DNA of 12,646 nt from a bacterium (GCA_024278215.1 JAJRTR010000181.1:1-12646), one strand, 5' to 3'; positions 1 to 7,328 are shown, counted from the stretch's first letter. Notes: generated by a model from the sequence alone, not told the origin. Program-made: numbers and translations.

Positions 1-49
1 AAAAAAATCACACACAGGCAGGTACCTGAAAAAATCTTTAAAATGATAA

Positions 50-228
50 GAGCCAGTTGCAAAATAGTGTTCGAAGCGAGGTCGAGCGAAATTGGTCGGA
101 AGCAATGCGGAGGTGCAAAATCCCCGCAGGCGTACTTGTAGAGTACGTCGAGGATGATTTTGTGCCGACAACGCAGCTGTTGACAATTGCAGCCGACCGT
201 AGCCGAATCAGAATTTTGCAATTGGCTC
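50..228 (-). repeat. Family A palindromic repeat, full copy (A1)
   Basis: The ends are near-perfect inverted repeats: gagccagttgcaaaat at 50-65 and attttgcaattggctc at 213-228, one mismatch in 16. The middle carries a hairpin, CGTACT (131-136) with AGTACG (142-147), flanked by further complementary arms such as gcaaaatc and gattttg. The whole unit could fold into one long imperfect hairpin. Its reverse complement matches 5102-5217 over most of that length, so it is a dispersed repeat, given here as minus relative to that copy. It has no transposase and any reading frame inside it is most likely spurious. It fills the 267 bases ahead of the SDR gene. Bases 1-49 hold only a 10-bp palindrome, CAGGTACCTG at 19-28. 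Confidence 0.8.
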
Positions 229-267
229 ATAAGTTTTTCACTTAAAATGGATTAGGATGTGATGCAA

Positions 268-1314
268 ATGGAGAAATACCTGGTTACAGGAGCCTGCGGC
301 TTCACCGGCTCACATGTGTGCGATATACTGGCCGAACGGGACATACAGTTTCTGGCGACGGACCTGGAGTCCGCGGACAGGCAGTGGCTGCCGGAGGGCG
401 CCGAGTTTTTGCCGGCGGACATCACCGACCCGGACAGCATTAAACCGTTGCTCGAAGGCATCGATATTGTGCTTCATCCGGCGGCTGTTTTTGATTGGTC
501 CGCTTCAGAGGAATTGCTCCAGGCGGTCAATGTGCATGGCATGGAAAATATATGTGCCGCGGCGAAAGAGGCGGGAGTGAAGAGGGTTGTTTCATGGAGC
601 ACGAGCGGTGTTTACGGCGACCAGCAGTTCGACGAACTTCCCATCACAGAGGATTATCCCTGCAAACCGATCGACAAGTACAGCCTGTCGAAATATCGGC
701 AGGACCAGATAGCCCTGCGGTATTCGCACGAGGAGGGGCTCCCGACGACAATCATCAGACCGGGTGTTGTGTACGGGCCGCGCTCGAAGTATGGCGCGAT
801 GCAGATTTTCGACGCGCTTTCCATGGCTCCCATCATTCCGATACCTGAAAACTTCACATTCAAACTCGGCACTGTTCACGCAAGGGATATTGCGGCCGCC
901 GCGATATTCGTATCTACAAAGAAAGAAGCCGACGGTGAGATTTACGGCGTTGTAGATGATTCCGGTGTCACAATGAGAGACTTCTTCAGGATGATAGCCG
1001 CAGTGCTGGGGAAACCCACTATACCGATATTCGTGCCGCCGAAGCTGGCGAAATACGGCGGGCTTATCGCTGCCGATATATCCGAGTTTATCGCTAAGAA
1101 CATCACGAAAACCAAACCGCTCCTGGAGAAAGACCCTATCAGGTTCTTCCCCATTTCACTGGACGTAAGCAACCGGAAGATCAGAGAACTGGGCTACGAA
1201 TTCCAGTACTCGGACGTAAGACTCGGGATAATCGAAACGATCGACTTCATGCGAGATGAAGGAATGCTGGATATTTCGCCGATCGAAAGATTGAAAGAAC
1301 TCATCCGGGGATAA
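268..1314 (+). CDS. NAD-dependent epimerase/dehydratase (extended SDR)
   Basis: This is an extended short-chain dehydrogenase/reductase of 348 residues, a usual length for the family. The Rossmann glycine motif TGACGFTG is at residues 7-14, and Asp32 at the end of the second strand favours NAD(H) over NADP(H). The catalytic set is the STSGVYG segment (Ser113), Tyr138 and Lys142 in YSLSK, followed by RPGVVYGPR at 164-172. Such enzymes act in the cytosol on nucleotide sugars, sterol-like or other hydroxylated substrates; the substrate cannot be read from the sequence. The C-terminal part resembles 3-beta-HSD/epimerase-like members more than a specific sugar epimerase. Start choice: GTG 259, ATG 262 and ATG 268 are all in frame. 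The AGGA at 254-257 is best spaced for ATG 268. It stands alone between repeats A1 and C1, with no clear operon partner. Confidence 0.9.
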   Translation: MEKYLVTGACGFTGSHVCDILAERDIQFLATDLESADRQWLPEGAEFLPADITDPDSIKPLLEGIDIVLHPAAVFDWSASEELLQAVNVHGMENICAAAKEAGVKRVVSWSTSGVYGDQQFDELPITEDYPCKPIDKYSLSKYRQDQIALRYSHEEGLPTTIIRPGVVYGPRSKYGAMQIFDALSMAPIIPIPENFTFKLGTVHARDIAAAAIFVSTKKEADGEIYGVVDDSGVTMRDFFRMIAAVLGKPTIPIFVPPKLAKYGGLIAADISEFIAKNITKTKPLLEKDPIRFFPISLDVSNRKIRELGYEFQYSDVRLGIIETIDFMRDEGMLDISPIERLKELIRG

Positions 1315-1328
1315 AATGGATTCCCGAT

Positions 1329-1368
1329 AGTGTCGTGTCAACGATGAAAAGACCGTACCCCGTATTTT
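1329..1368 (+). repeat. Family C repeat, partial left end (C1)
   Basis: The sequence begins with the family C terminus AGTGTCGTGTCA at 1329-1340 and continues through acgatgaaaaga, matching 10437-10460. It then jumps to an accgtaccccg block also found inside copy C3 at 10492-10502. The right-hand terminus is absent, so this is a deleted or solo end. It starts 15 bp after the SDR stop codon. Confidence 0.65.
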
Positions 1369-1430
1369 TCACCGATGCAAGTTGAAAATTGCGAGAAATC
1401 CGGGATAGATATTTCTGGAGGGTTTTGACT

Positions 1431-1871
1431 GTGAAGAAAAACCTCATTGCACTGATTGTGATCTCTCTTTTTCTGGTCTCATGTGCTGTTTTCCCCGAAA
1501 AATACGGCATACCGCTCGAAGGCGCCGAACGAGAAAAGACGGTCGCACAGTCCGATCAGATTGCAAACGAGATGCTTATGAGTATCAACACGGGTGATTA
1601 CGATATGTTTTCGAGACGCTTCAACCAGGAAACCCGTGTGCATCTGCCACGGAAATACTTCCTTGAAAAAAGGGACCGGATACTCGGCAAGCTCGGGAAA
1701 TACAAGTCGTATAAGCTCAAGGGAGTATTCTCGCATGGAGAGACGACACCGGCAGTATACATCGCGCAATTCGAGAAAGGAAAAATGACGCTGCTGATAA
1801 TCCTCGAACAGACTGGTGAGGGCTACGTTGTCGGCGGTGTGGAGATGACATCCGGCAAAACTACATTCTGA
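1431..1871 (+). CDS. Small lipoprotein, NTF2/DUF3887-like
   Basis: The product is 146 residues. A lysine start (MKKN), a hydrophobic stretch (LIALIVISLFL) and the lipobox LVSC at about residues 15-18 mark it as a lipoprotein anchored by Cys18. The mature part (IANEMLMSINTGDYDMFSRRF, then a beta-rich half ending GYVVGGVEM) has the helix-then-sheet order of NTF2-fold DUF3887/DUF4878-type proteins. That assignment is by eye and no catalytic residues are evident. The GTG start at 1431 was chosen because GGAGGG at 1417-1422 lies 8 bp upstream; a longer reading frame from 1389 would bury the signal peptide. The gene is bounded by inverted family C ends at 1329-1352 and 1975-1998 and followed by a hairpin terminator. 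Confidence 0.8.
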   Translation: MKKNLIALIVISLFLVSCAVFPEKYGIPLEGAEREKTVAQSDQIANEMLMSINTGDYDMFSRRFNQETRVHLPRKYFLEKRDRILGKLGKYKSYKLKGVFSHGETTPAVYIAQFEKGKMTLLIILEQTGEGYVVGGVEMTSGKTTF

Positions 1872-1879
1872 GCTTGAGT

Positions 1880-1998
1880 TGTGCCATGTCACACTTGTAA
1901 ACGCGCAAGAGGTGCAGACAAGGGATGCGGCGACTCCGCCCTTGTCTATAGTTTTTACGCCAACTCAACTTACATCTTTTCATCGTTGACACGACAGT
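1880..1998 (-). repeat. Family C repeat, short copy (C2)
   Basis: The element runs from tGTGCCATGTCA (1880-1891) to TGACACGACAgt (1987-1998). These are the same termini as copy C3 in opposite orientation. The stretch 1975-1996 is an exact 22-bp inverted match to 1331-1352 (C1). Its core holds the GACAAGGG/CCCTTGTC hairpin. At 119 bp it is shorter than C3 (176 bp), which carries an extra hairpin. Confidence 0.75.
1916..1955 (+). terminator. Rho-independent-like terminator inside C2
   Basis: AGACAAGGG (1916-1924) pairs with CCCTTGTCT (1939-1947), with an inner CGG/CCG pairing. The stem is followed by tatagttttt. It lies 44 bp after the lipoprotein stop codon and is contributed by the repeat element. 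Termination is inferred from hairpin plus T-run. Confidence 0.6.
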
Positions 1999-2107
1999 AG
2001 TGCCTGAACGAAAACCCTGAAACACCTTTAAAACAAAGGGGTAATAGAAAAAGTGCTACCGAAATAAAGAAGAAAAACAGCAGTGCAAGGGTTCAACTTA
2101 TGCGCCT

Positions 2108-2137
2108 TTGACCGAGTCAATCAACCCCCTGTATAAT
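2108..2137 (+). promoter_or_regulatory. Sigma-70-type promoter of pyrKD
   Basis: The -35 is TTGACC (2108-2113), one mismatch from consensus. The spacer is 18 bp and the -10 is a perfect TATAAT (2132-2137). The expected +1 is near 2144, so the transcript would begin only about 0-4 bases before the pyrK ATG at 2147. Bases 1999-2107 show no gene, only a weak CCTTT/AAAGG hairpin at 2022-2042. Confidence 0.7.
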
Positions 2138-2146
2138 ACAGAAGCT

Positions 2147-2929
2147 ATGAAACATTCGCTAAGAACAACAATCGTAGATAATACTGCATGTGGCGGGCAG
2201 TGGAACAGGCTCGAGATTGAAGCGCCCGAAATCGCAGCCGCTGCCGGGCCGGGCGCATTTGTGCAGGTTCGTGCATGGACGGGTATAAGCCCTTTGCTGC
2301 GGCGACCGTTTTCGATTGCAGGTACTTGCGGCGACAGTTTAATAATACTTGTTAAAAAGGTAGGAACGGGCACGAGAATTATTACTGCGCTCGATGTCGG
2401 CGCGGAAATCGAAATAACCGGTCCGCTCGGAACAAATTTCTCGTGTCCGGGGCCGGAACAGTCAGTGTTTCTTGTCGCGGGCGGTGTCGGAATCGCACCG
2501 TTGCGTTTCTTCATCGAAAGGAATCCTGATGCTGACTGCACACTTTTCTTCGGCGCGCGCGACAGCAGTGAACTCGCTGTCCTCGACGATGAATTGTTTG
2601 AAAATATCAACCTGAAGCTCACTACGGAGGACGGATCGGCAGGCGTAAAAGGACTCGTTACAGCGCTGCTCGCGGAAGAAATGGAAAAGAGCGATTCGGC
2701 GATCGTGCTCACTTGCGGTCCTGCGCCGATGATGAAGGCGGTCGCAGAGCTGGCGGCTATGTGTGATTTCAGGTGCGAGGTGTCGATGGAGACATACATG
2801 TGTTGCGGAATCGGGGCCTGCATGGGTTGCGTCGTGCCCGCTGCCGGAGATGCCTCTGGATACCTGCACGCCTGCACCGACGGCCCCGTCATGGATTCCA
2901 CGATGATTGATTGGAGCAGGATCAAATAA
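2147..2929 (+). CDS. pyrK: Dihydroorotate dehydrogenase electron transfer subunit
   Basis: PyrK carries electrons from the FMN of PyrD to NAD+ through FAD and a [2Fe-2S] cluster, allowing NAD-linked oxidation of dihydroorotate in pyrimidine synthesis. The 260-residue length is typical. The FAD-binding RPFS is at residues 53-56, the nucleotide-binding AGGVGIAP at 111-118 and CGPAPMM at 190-196. The C-terminal cluster ligands fit C220-X4-C225-X2-C228-X14-C243. ATG 2147 was chosen over an in-frame TTG at 2108 because the TTG is itself the -35 box of a strong promoter and the TATAAT lies between them. No Shine-Dalgarno precedes 2147, in line with a leaderless mRNA. It forms an operon with pyrD 17 bp downstream. 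Confidence 0.95.
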   Translation: MKHSLRTTIVDNTACGGQWNRLEIEAPEIAAAAGPGAFVQVRAWTGISPLLRRPFSIAGTCGDSLIILVKKVGTGTRIITALDVGAEIEITGPLGTNFSCPGPEQSVFLVAGGVGIAPLRFFIERNPDADCTLFFGARDSSELAVLDDELFENINLKLTTEDGSAGVKGLVTALLAEEMEKSDSAIVLTCGPAPMMKAVAELAAMCDFRCEVSMETYMCCGIGACMGCVVPAAGDASGYLHACTDGPVMDSTMIDWSRIK

Positions 2930-2946
2930 CTGGCCGGGAGTGAAGT

Positions 2947-3870
2947 TTGGCAGAAACAGACCTTAAGGTAAAACTCAGAGACGATGTGATCTTGAAAAAT
3001 CCGGTGCTTGTATGCTCCGGAACGTTCGGCTATGGCCGTGAATTCAGCGACTTCATGGACCCCGGCAAACTTGGCGGGATTTTCACCAAGGCTATTACAC
3101 CCGAGCCGCGTGCAGGGAATCCGCCGCCGCGCACCATCGAAACACCGGCCGGAATGCTCAACGCCATCGGGCTTGAAAACGTGGGGCTCGATGTTTTTGT
3201 AAAGGAAAAACTTCCATATCTAGCCACGCTGGACACCGCAGTTTTTATAAATGTCGCGGGGAGTTCCGAAGATGATTACATTACAGTAGTCGATCGACTG
3301 TCTGTGGAGGATGCGGTAGACGGTTTTGAAATAAACATATCCTGCCCGAATGTTAAAAGCGGTGGAATAGCGTTCGGCACGCACCCCGAACCGGCGGCAC
3401 AGCTCATCGCCGCGTTGAGAAATATCACAGATAAACTGATTATCACGAAGCTCAGTCCGAACGTAACAGAGATTACAGACATTGCACGCGCTGTTTGCGA
3501 TGCCGGTACGGATGTACTGTCGCTTGTGAATACTTTCCGTGGCATGGCGATAGACGCAGTCGCGCAGTCGCCGGTTCTCGGCAATGTCGTGGGGGGGCTC
3601 TCGGGGCCGGCGATCAAAGCGCTTGCTTTATATAATGTATATCAGGTATCATTAAGCGTTGCGGTTCCTGTTATAGGCATGGGGGGGATCAGCAATGGAA
3701 TCGACGCCGTCGAGTTTATGCTCGCCGGCGCGGATGCGGTTTCCATCGGGACAGCCAACTTTATTCATCCTGACGCCGCACTTAGGGTTCTCGGAGAAAT
3801 TGTTGAATACTGCGAATCCAAAAGGATCATCGCTATAGGGGAAATAGTGGGTAAAGCGCACAGGAAATGA
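2947..3870 (+). CDS. pyrD: Dihydroorotate dehydrogenase B, catalytic subunit
   Basis: This cytosolic FMN enzyme oxidises dihydroorotate to orotate, the fourth step of UMP synthesis. At 307 residues it has class 1 length with no N-terminal membrane helix. The class 1B catalytic cysteine is Cys133 in NISCPNV. Other family segments are SGTFGYG (24-30), FTKAIT (46-51, with the FMN-contacting Lys48), NAIGLEN (72-78), LSPNVTEI and the FMN-phosphate segment PVIGMGGI. Adjacent pyrK confirms the NAD-dependent 1B type. The start is TTG 2947, with GGGAG at 2936-2940 suitably placed. The stop codon overlaps an ATGA, but no reading frame continues from there. Confidence 0.96.
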   Translation: MAETDLKVKLRDDVILKNPVLVCSGTFGYGREFSDFMDPGKLGGIFTKAITPEPRAGNPPPRTIETPAGMLNAIGLENVGLDVFVKEKLPYLATLDTAVFINVAGSSEDDYITVVDRLSVEDAVDGFEINISCPNVKSGGIAFGTHPEPAAQLIAALRNITDKLIITKLSPNVTEITDIARAVCDAGTDVLSLVNTFRGMAIDAVAQSPVLGNVVGGLSGPAIKALALYNVYQVSLSVAVPVIGMGGISNGIDAVEFMLAGADAVSIGTANFIHPDAALRVLGEIVEYCESKRIIAIGEIVGKAHRK

Positions 3871-3958
3871 GTGAGCAATGCCGATAATATTAGATAAATC
3901 ATTACGGCAACAAAACTTTGAATAATAGCTGTCGACAGTGACTGTTATGGTGTTCCCT

Positions 3959-5092
3959 ATGGCTGAGCCTCTGAAGAAAATAAGAGTAATGGTAGTCGAA
4001 TACTCTGCATACATGCGTTATGTAATATCCGAGATACTGAACTCCGATCCTGAAATAGAAGTAGTGGAAAAAGCCCGCGATGGTGTGGATGCCCTCGAAA
4101 GGCTGAAAAAAGATGTGCCGGACGTCATCACGCTCGATATACAGATGCCGCGAATGGATGGACTGACTTTCCTCGCTGAATTGAGAAAGAATTATCGTAT
4201 CCCGACAATAATGATCAGCAGTCTCACGCGCGAGGGCGCCGAAGATACATTCAAGGCGCTGGACCTCGGCGCTGTGGATTTTGTGCCTAAACCGTCTGGA
4301 ATGCTGTCGCTCACCCTCGAAGACATCCAGGAGCAACTGATAGAAAAAGTAAAAGCGGCATCCGTTATCAAACCGATGGTGACATTCGGAACAGGCCTGG
4401 GAACACGAGTTAAAGAAAGAGCGGAACACTCGGAACATGTTGCGGAGCGGCAACCGAACAGCAGGCGCGAAACCGTAATAGAACCGTTGCGGGTGAAGAG
4501 AACACCGCTTCCCCAAAAAGTGCCTGTACTTCATCGTATCGTCGCCATCGGCAGCTCCACCGGCGGCCCGCGCGCACTTACGGAGATTATACCTCTGCTG
4601 CCCGGCGACCTGTCTGCCTGCGTTGTTGTTGTCCAGCACATGCCGCCGCGTTTCACCACGGCGCTCGCGGAACGCCTCAACTCGATTTCCGAAGTCGATG
4701 TGATCGAAGCTTCGAACGGAGACAGGTTGAAACCGGGTGTTGTGTACATCGCTCCCGGAGACTTCCACATACACGTCGGCAAAGGCGATACGATCTATCT
4801 CACACAGGAAGCTCCTGTAAACGGGGTCAGACCCTCTATCGACATTCTCATGAAATCCGTAGCTGCAACATACAGGCGCAAAAGCATCGGCGTGATCCTT
4901 ACAGGCATGGGCTCCGACGGCAAAGAAGGCGTGAAAATGATAAGTGGTGAAGGCGGAACGGTATTCGCCGAGCATGAAACTACATGTGTTGTATACGGCA
5001 TGCCCAGGGTCGCCGTCGAAACAGGCTGCGTCGACCGTGTGCTTATTCTTCCACGCATCGCAGACGAACTCATCCAGCTGATTGAAAACTGA
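3959..5092 (+). CDS. cheB: CheB-type protein-glutamate methylesterase, orphan
   Basis: CheB removes methyl groups from (and deamidates) chemoreceptor glutamates. Two domains are visible: a receiver (about 1-125) and a C-terminal methylesterase (about 190-377), joined by a charged linker. The esterase triad is intact: Ser200 in GSSTGGP, His227 in VVQHMPP and Asp320 in TGMGSDG. The receiver keeps phosphoacceptor Asp60 (TLDIQMP), the hydroxyl position (SSLT) and Lys111. However, its acidic pocket, normally DD as in VVDDSA, reads VVEYSA (Glu14-Tyr15). No cheA, cheR, cheW or receptor gene is nearby. It may be read from the pyr transcript, since the gap is about 90 bp. In-frame starts are GTG 3938, ATG 3947 and ATG 3959. 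None has a clear Shine-Dalgarno, and 3959 was picked because it sits closest to the receiver. Confidence 0.88.
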   Translation: MAEPLKKIRVMVVEYSAYMRYVISEILNSDPEIEVVEKARDGVDALERLKKDVPDVITLDIQMPRMDGLTFLAELRKNYRIPTIMISSLTREGAEDTFKALDLGAVDFVPKPSGMLSLTLEDIQEQLIEKVKAASVIKPMVTFGTGLGTRVKERAEHSEHVAERQPNSRRETVIEPLRVKRTPLPQKVPVLHRIVAIGSSTGGPRALTEIIPLLPGDLSACVVVVQHMPPRFTTALAERLNSISEVDVIEASNGDRLKPGVVYIAPGDFHIHVGKGDTIYLTQEAPVNGVRPSIDILMKSVAATYRRKSIGVILTGMGSDGKEGVKMISGEGGTVFAEHETTCVVYGMPRVAVETGCVDRVLILPRIADELIQLIEN

Positions 5093-5101
5093 CCTTTTAT
5101 A

Positions 5102-5217
5102 GAGCCAGTTGGAAAATTCCGGTTCGGCGGCGGGCGGCGGCAATTGTCAACAGCTTCGTTGCCTGCGCAAAAACTTCCTCGACTTACACTACAAGTACGA
5201 CTGCGGGGATTTTGCAC
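5102..5217 (+). repeat. Family A repeat, 3'-truncated copy (A2)
   Basis: The left end gagccagttg at 5102-5111 matches A1. Shared blocks follow: caattgtcaacagct (5141-5155), tcctcgac, acaagtacg and ctgcggggattttgcac (5201-5217). After 5217 similarity fades and the opposite terminus is missing. The central hairpin arms no longer pair fully. It lies between cheB and the MATE gene; 5218-5331 shows no other feature. Confidence 0.7.
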
Positions 5218-5344
5218 ATCCCGAATTTCTCTTTGCCGGGGATGAGCAGCCTTGCAGCTTGATGGAAAACGTGATAATGTCCAGTACTGTAATATTGCAG
5301 TATTTACGGCGCGTCAGACATTGCGCATAACGGAAGGCGGTAAT

Positions 5345-6742
5345 TTGTCGATCAGGAGTAAAGAGCGAGACCTGACTGAGGGCAGTCTTCTGAAGTATAT
5401 CTTTGTGCTGGGCATACCTGTGATGGCCGGCATGTTTATGAATAATGTCTACACGCTGGCAGACCTCTACTGGGTCGGCAGGCTCGGGCCGACGGAAATC
5501 GCAGGAGTCACCCTCTGCCAGTTGTTGTTCTTCGTAGTCTTTTCCATATCACAGATATTCGGCATGGGTACCCTTGCGCTTGTCGCCCGCTATTTCGGAC
5601 AGGGGCGCAGGGATAAAGCAGTGGAGACAACCCGCAACGCAGTTTTTGCCGCGCTGATAGTCGGGCTCGTGCTTTCGGCGACTGTTTTTGTTTTCGCCGA
5701 CGAAGTTGTAAGTCTCGTGGGTGCGAGAGGCGATGTGGCACCGGTCGCGCTTGCATACCTGAAACCGTTCTGCCTGGGATTCGTGTTTCAACTGGTTGCC
5801 TTTACAGTAAATTTCACGATGCGCTGCGCCGGCGATATGATAACTCCGATGGTAATGATGGGCATATCGATTGTGTTGAACACAATACTGGATCCATTTA
5901 TGATCTTCGGCTGGGGCCCATTCCCCGAGTGGGGTGTCGCGGGTGCGGCGATTGCTACAACTATCTCACAATTTATCGGCGCGGCTCTTTCGATTTTTGC
6001 GACTGTTTCCGGACTCACAACTTTGCATGTACCTGTAACATTCAAGTTTAAACCCGACTGGAAAGAGATATGGGCGATTATTCGGATCGGCGCTCCCATC
6101 GGGGTTCAGTTTCTTATACTCAGCATGACCTTTTTCATACTCATCAGAATTGTTGCAGGATATGGCGAACATGTTGTCGCGACACTCGGCATAGCATGGC
6201 GGATATTGCACACGGCGAGTATGCCGGTACTCGGTATCGGCGCGGCGGTAGCAACGCTCGTGGGGCAGAACCTCGGTGCGAAGAAAGAAGACCGCGCGGT
6301 CCGCGCCACAACACTCGGCGTCATTGCGTCTGTCTCGCTCGCCAGTATTTTTGTAATCACATACTTTTCGGTGCCGGGATTCTTCGTTTCACTTTTTACC
6401 GATTCAAAAAAAGTTTTAGACCTTGCTCCACTTGCTATCAGAATAATGGGCTTTTCGCAGATATTTATCGCCGTCAATATAGTTTTACAGTCCTGCTTCA
6501 GTGGTTCCGGCGATACATTCCCACCAATGCTGGCAGCAATCATCCGGGCTGTAGTGATGCTTGTTGCTGTTTTTTTCCTGCCGCGTCTGGCAGGGCTTGG
6601 CCTCACCGGCATTATTCTCGGACTGCCGATCTCGACATTCACCGGCATGACCGTTCTGTATTTCTTCTATCGCAAAGGCAGATGGAAAACACACATGGAA
6701 AAAAAAGAGCCGCCTATGACTGCTCTGCATCCCGTTTCCTGA
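5345..6742 (+). CDS. MATE family efflux transporter
   Basis: This is a cytoplasmic-membrane multidrug/toxin antiporter driven by a Na+ or H+ gradient. The 465-residue protein is of normal MATE length with about 12 hydrophobic segments. The first helix carries the family-like PVMAGMFMNNVYTLAD stretch followed by YWVGRLGP. A second half-repeat begins near RIGAPIGVQFL and includes VGQNLGAKKEDRA, equivalent to the first-half VARYFGQGRRDKA. The reading frame extends upstream to TTG 5252, but that part overlaps repeat debris and reads unlike a MATE N-terminus. TTG 5345 is preferred because GGAAGG at 5332-5337 lies about 7 bp upstream. The substrate is unknown. It converges with the next gene, leaving 39 bp. 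Confidence 0.92.
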   Translation: MSIRSKERDLTEGSLLKYIFVLGIPVMAGMFMNNVYTLADLYWVGRLGPTEIAGVTLCQLLFFVVFSISQIFGMGTLALVARYFGQGRRDKAVETTRNAVFAALIVGLVLSATVFVFADEVVSLVGARGDVAPVALAYLKPFCLGFVFQLVAFTVNFTMRCAGDMITPMVMMGISIVLNTILDPFMIFGWGPFPEWGVAGAAIATTISQFIGAALSIFATVSGLTTLHVPVTFKFKPDWKEIWAIIRIGAPIGVQFLILSMTFFILIRIVAGYGEHVVATLGIAWRILHTASMPVLGIGAAVATLVGQNLGAKKEDRAVRATTLGVIASVSLASIFVITYFSVPGFFVSLFTDSKKVLDLAPLAIRIMGFSQIFIAVNIVLQSCFSGSGDTFPPMLAAIIRAVVMLVAVFFLPRLAGLGLTGIILGLPISTFTGMTVLYFFYRKGRWKTHMEKKEPPMTALHPVS

Positions 6743-6781
6743 TTTGTGATTCGATAACCTTGGTGAAATACGCAGGAAACA

Positions 6782-7147
6782 TTATTGCTCATCTTTCATG
6801 GTATCCAGGTCCGGCCGCTGCAACATAGTCGGCTTCGCAAAATCGCCGGGCATGATATTATCAATAAAATTCTTAAAATTCTCTTTCTCCGTATCAAGAC
6901 AATACCTGACAAACATTGTCCTGATATACTTTCCGTCAACCACGTATTCCTCATAGATGCAGTCGTGATATTTGTATGAAATATTTTCGTATAAAAGGTC
7001 ATGTTTCAAATATTTATCAGTAAATTTGTCGGGCTCTAGATGATTGAAAGGAACGAGCACAACTTTGTTCATTCCTTCCTTGCATTGTCCTTCGCCAAGA
7101 AAGTGGACAACAAGCCTTACCGCCAATTTTTCAATTGAGTTTTTCAT
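6782..7147 (-). CDS. Hypothetical protein, AT-rich gene
   Basis: I do not recognise this 121-residue protein. It is soluble, charged and rich in Lys, Asp and Tyr (for example YKYHDCIYEEYVVDGKYIR), without a signal peptide or membrane helix. The gene and the 120 bp upstream are clearly more AT-rich than the neighbours, which may mean acquisition by transfer. The frame can be extended to TTG 7207, adding 20 residues, but that TTG lies inside a perfect hairpin (7205-7226) with no Shine-Dalgarno at the right distance. ATG 7147, with GGAAA about 11 bp upstream, was preferred. Convergent with the MATE gene. Confidence 0.55.
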   Translation of the reverse strand: MKNSIEKLAVRLVVHFLGEGQCKEGMNKVVLVPFNHLEPDKFTDKYLKHDLLYENISYKYHDCIYEEYVVDGKYIRTMFVRYCLDTEKENFKNFIDNIMPGDFAKPTMLQRPDLDTMKDEQ

Positions 7148-7204
7148 GTTGTCACGTTTCCAATCTATTATTTTGTGCTGCTTGATCCGGTGCAAAATGT
7201 CGTT

Positions 7205-7226
7205 CAATTGCGTCCGGCTGCAATTG
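7205..7226. promoter_or_regulatory. Perfect inverted repeat upstream of AT-rich gene
   Basis: CAATTGC (7205-7211) and GCAATTG (7220-7226) form a 7-bp stem with an 8-base loop. The arm CGGCTGCAATTG (7215-7226) is identical to 12 bases inside family A, so this may be a remnant of that repeat rather than an operator. Bases 7227-7328 are AT-rich with no recognisable gene. Confidence 0.35.
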
Positions 7227-7328
7227 GCACTTCCTAATAAATAATAAATCGATTTTCTGCTTTTTTGTTCCCGCTTTCTTCAGTTATATTTCATATATAC
7301 CCATTATCAGAAGCCTTGAAAAATATAT

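Noticed and set aside
131-147. CRISPR-like or tRNA-like structure in repeat A1
   Set aside because: There is only one hairpin per unit, no spaced repeat-spacer array and no cloverleaf or CCA end.
57-245. 62-residue frame at the left edge
   Set aside because: It lies almost entirely inside the palindromic repeat A1 and shows no protein-like features.
2022-2042. Possible attenuator hairpin upstream of pyrK (CCTTT/AAAGG)
   Set aside because: It is short and AT-rich, and it lies upstream of the predicted promoter, so it would not be in the pyrKD transcript.
2098-2925. 275-residue minus-strand frame opposite pyrK
   Set aside because: pyrK has all flavin and iron-sulfur motifs on the plus strand; the antisense peptide is Ser/Ala/Pro-rich with no family features.
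3902-5143. 413-residue minus-strand open frame covering the whole cheB gene
   Set aside because: It lies antisense to a gene with intact CheB motifs. Its peptide is rich in His, Cys, Phe and Arg and has no domain, as expected of a mirror frame.
5252-5344. 31-residue N-terminal extension of the MATE gene from TTG 5252
   Set aside because: It has no Shine-Dalgarno at the proper distance and reads through degenerated repeat sequence; TTG 5345 has GGAAGG in place.
6070-6828. 252-residue plus-strand frame overlapping the MATE 3' half
   Set aside because: It is out of frame with the MATE gene, has a biased composition and no helices; a shadow.
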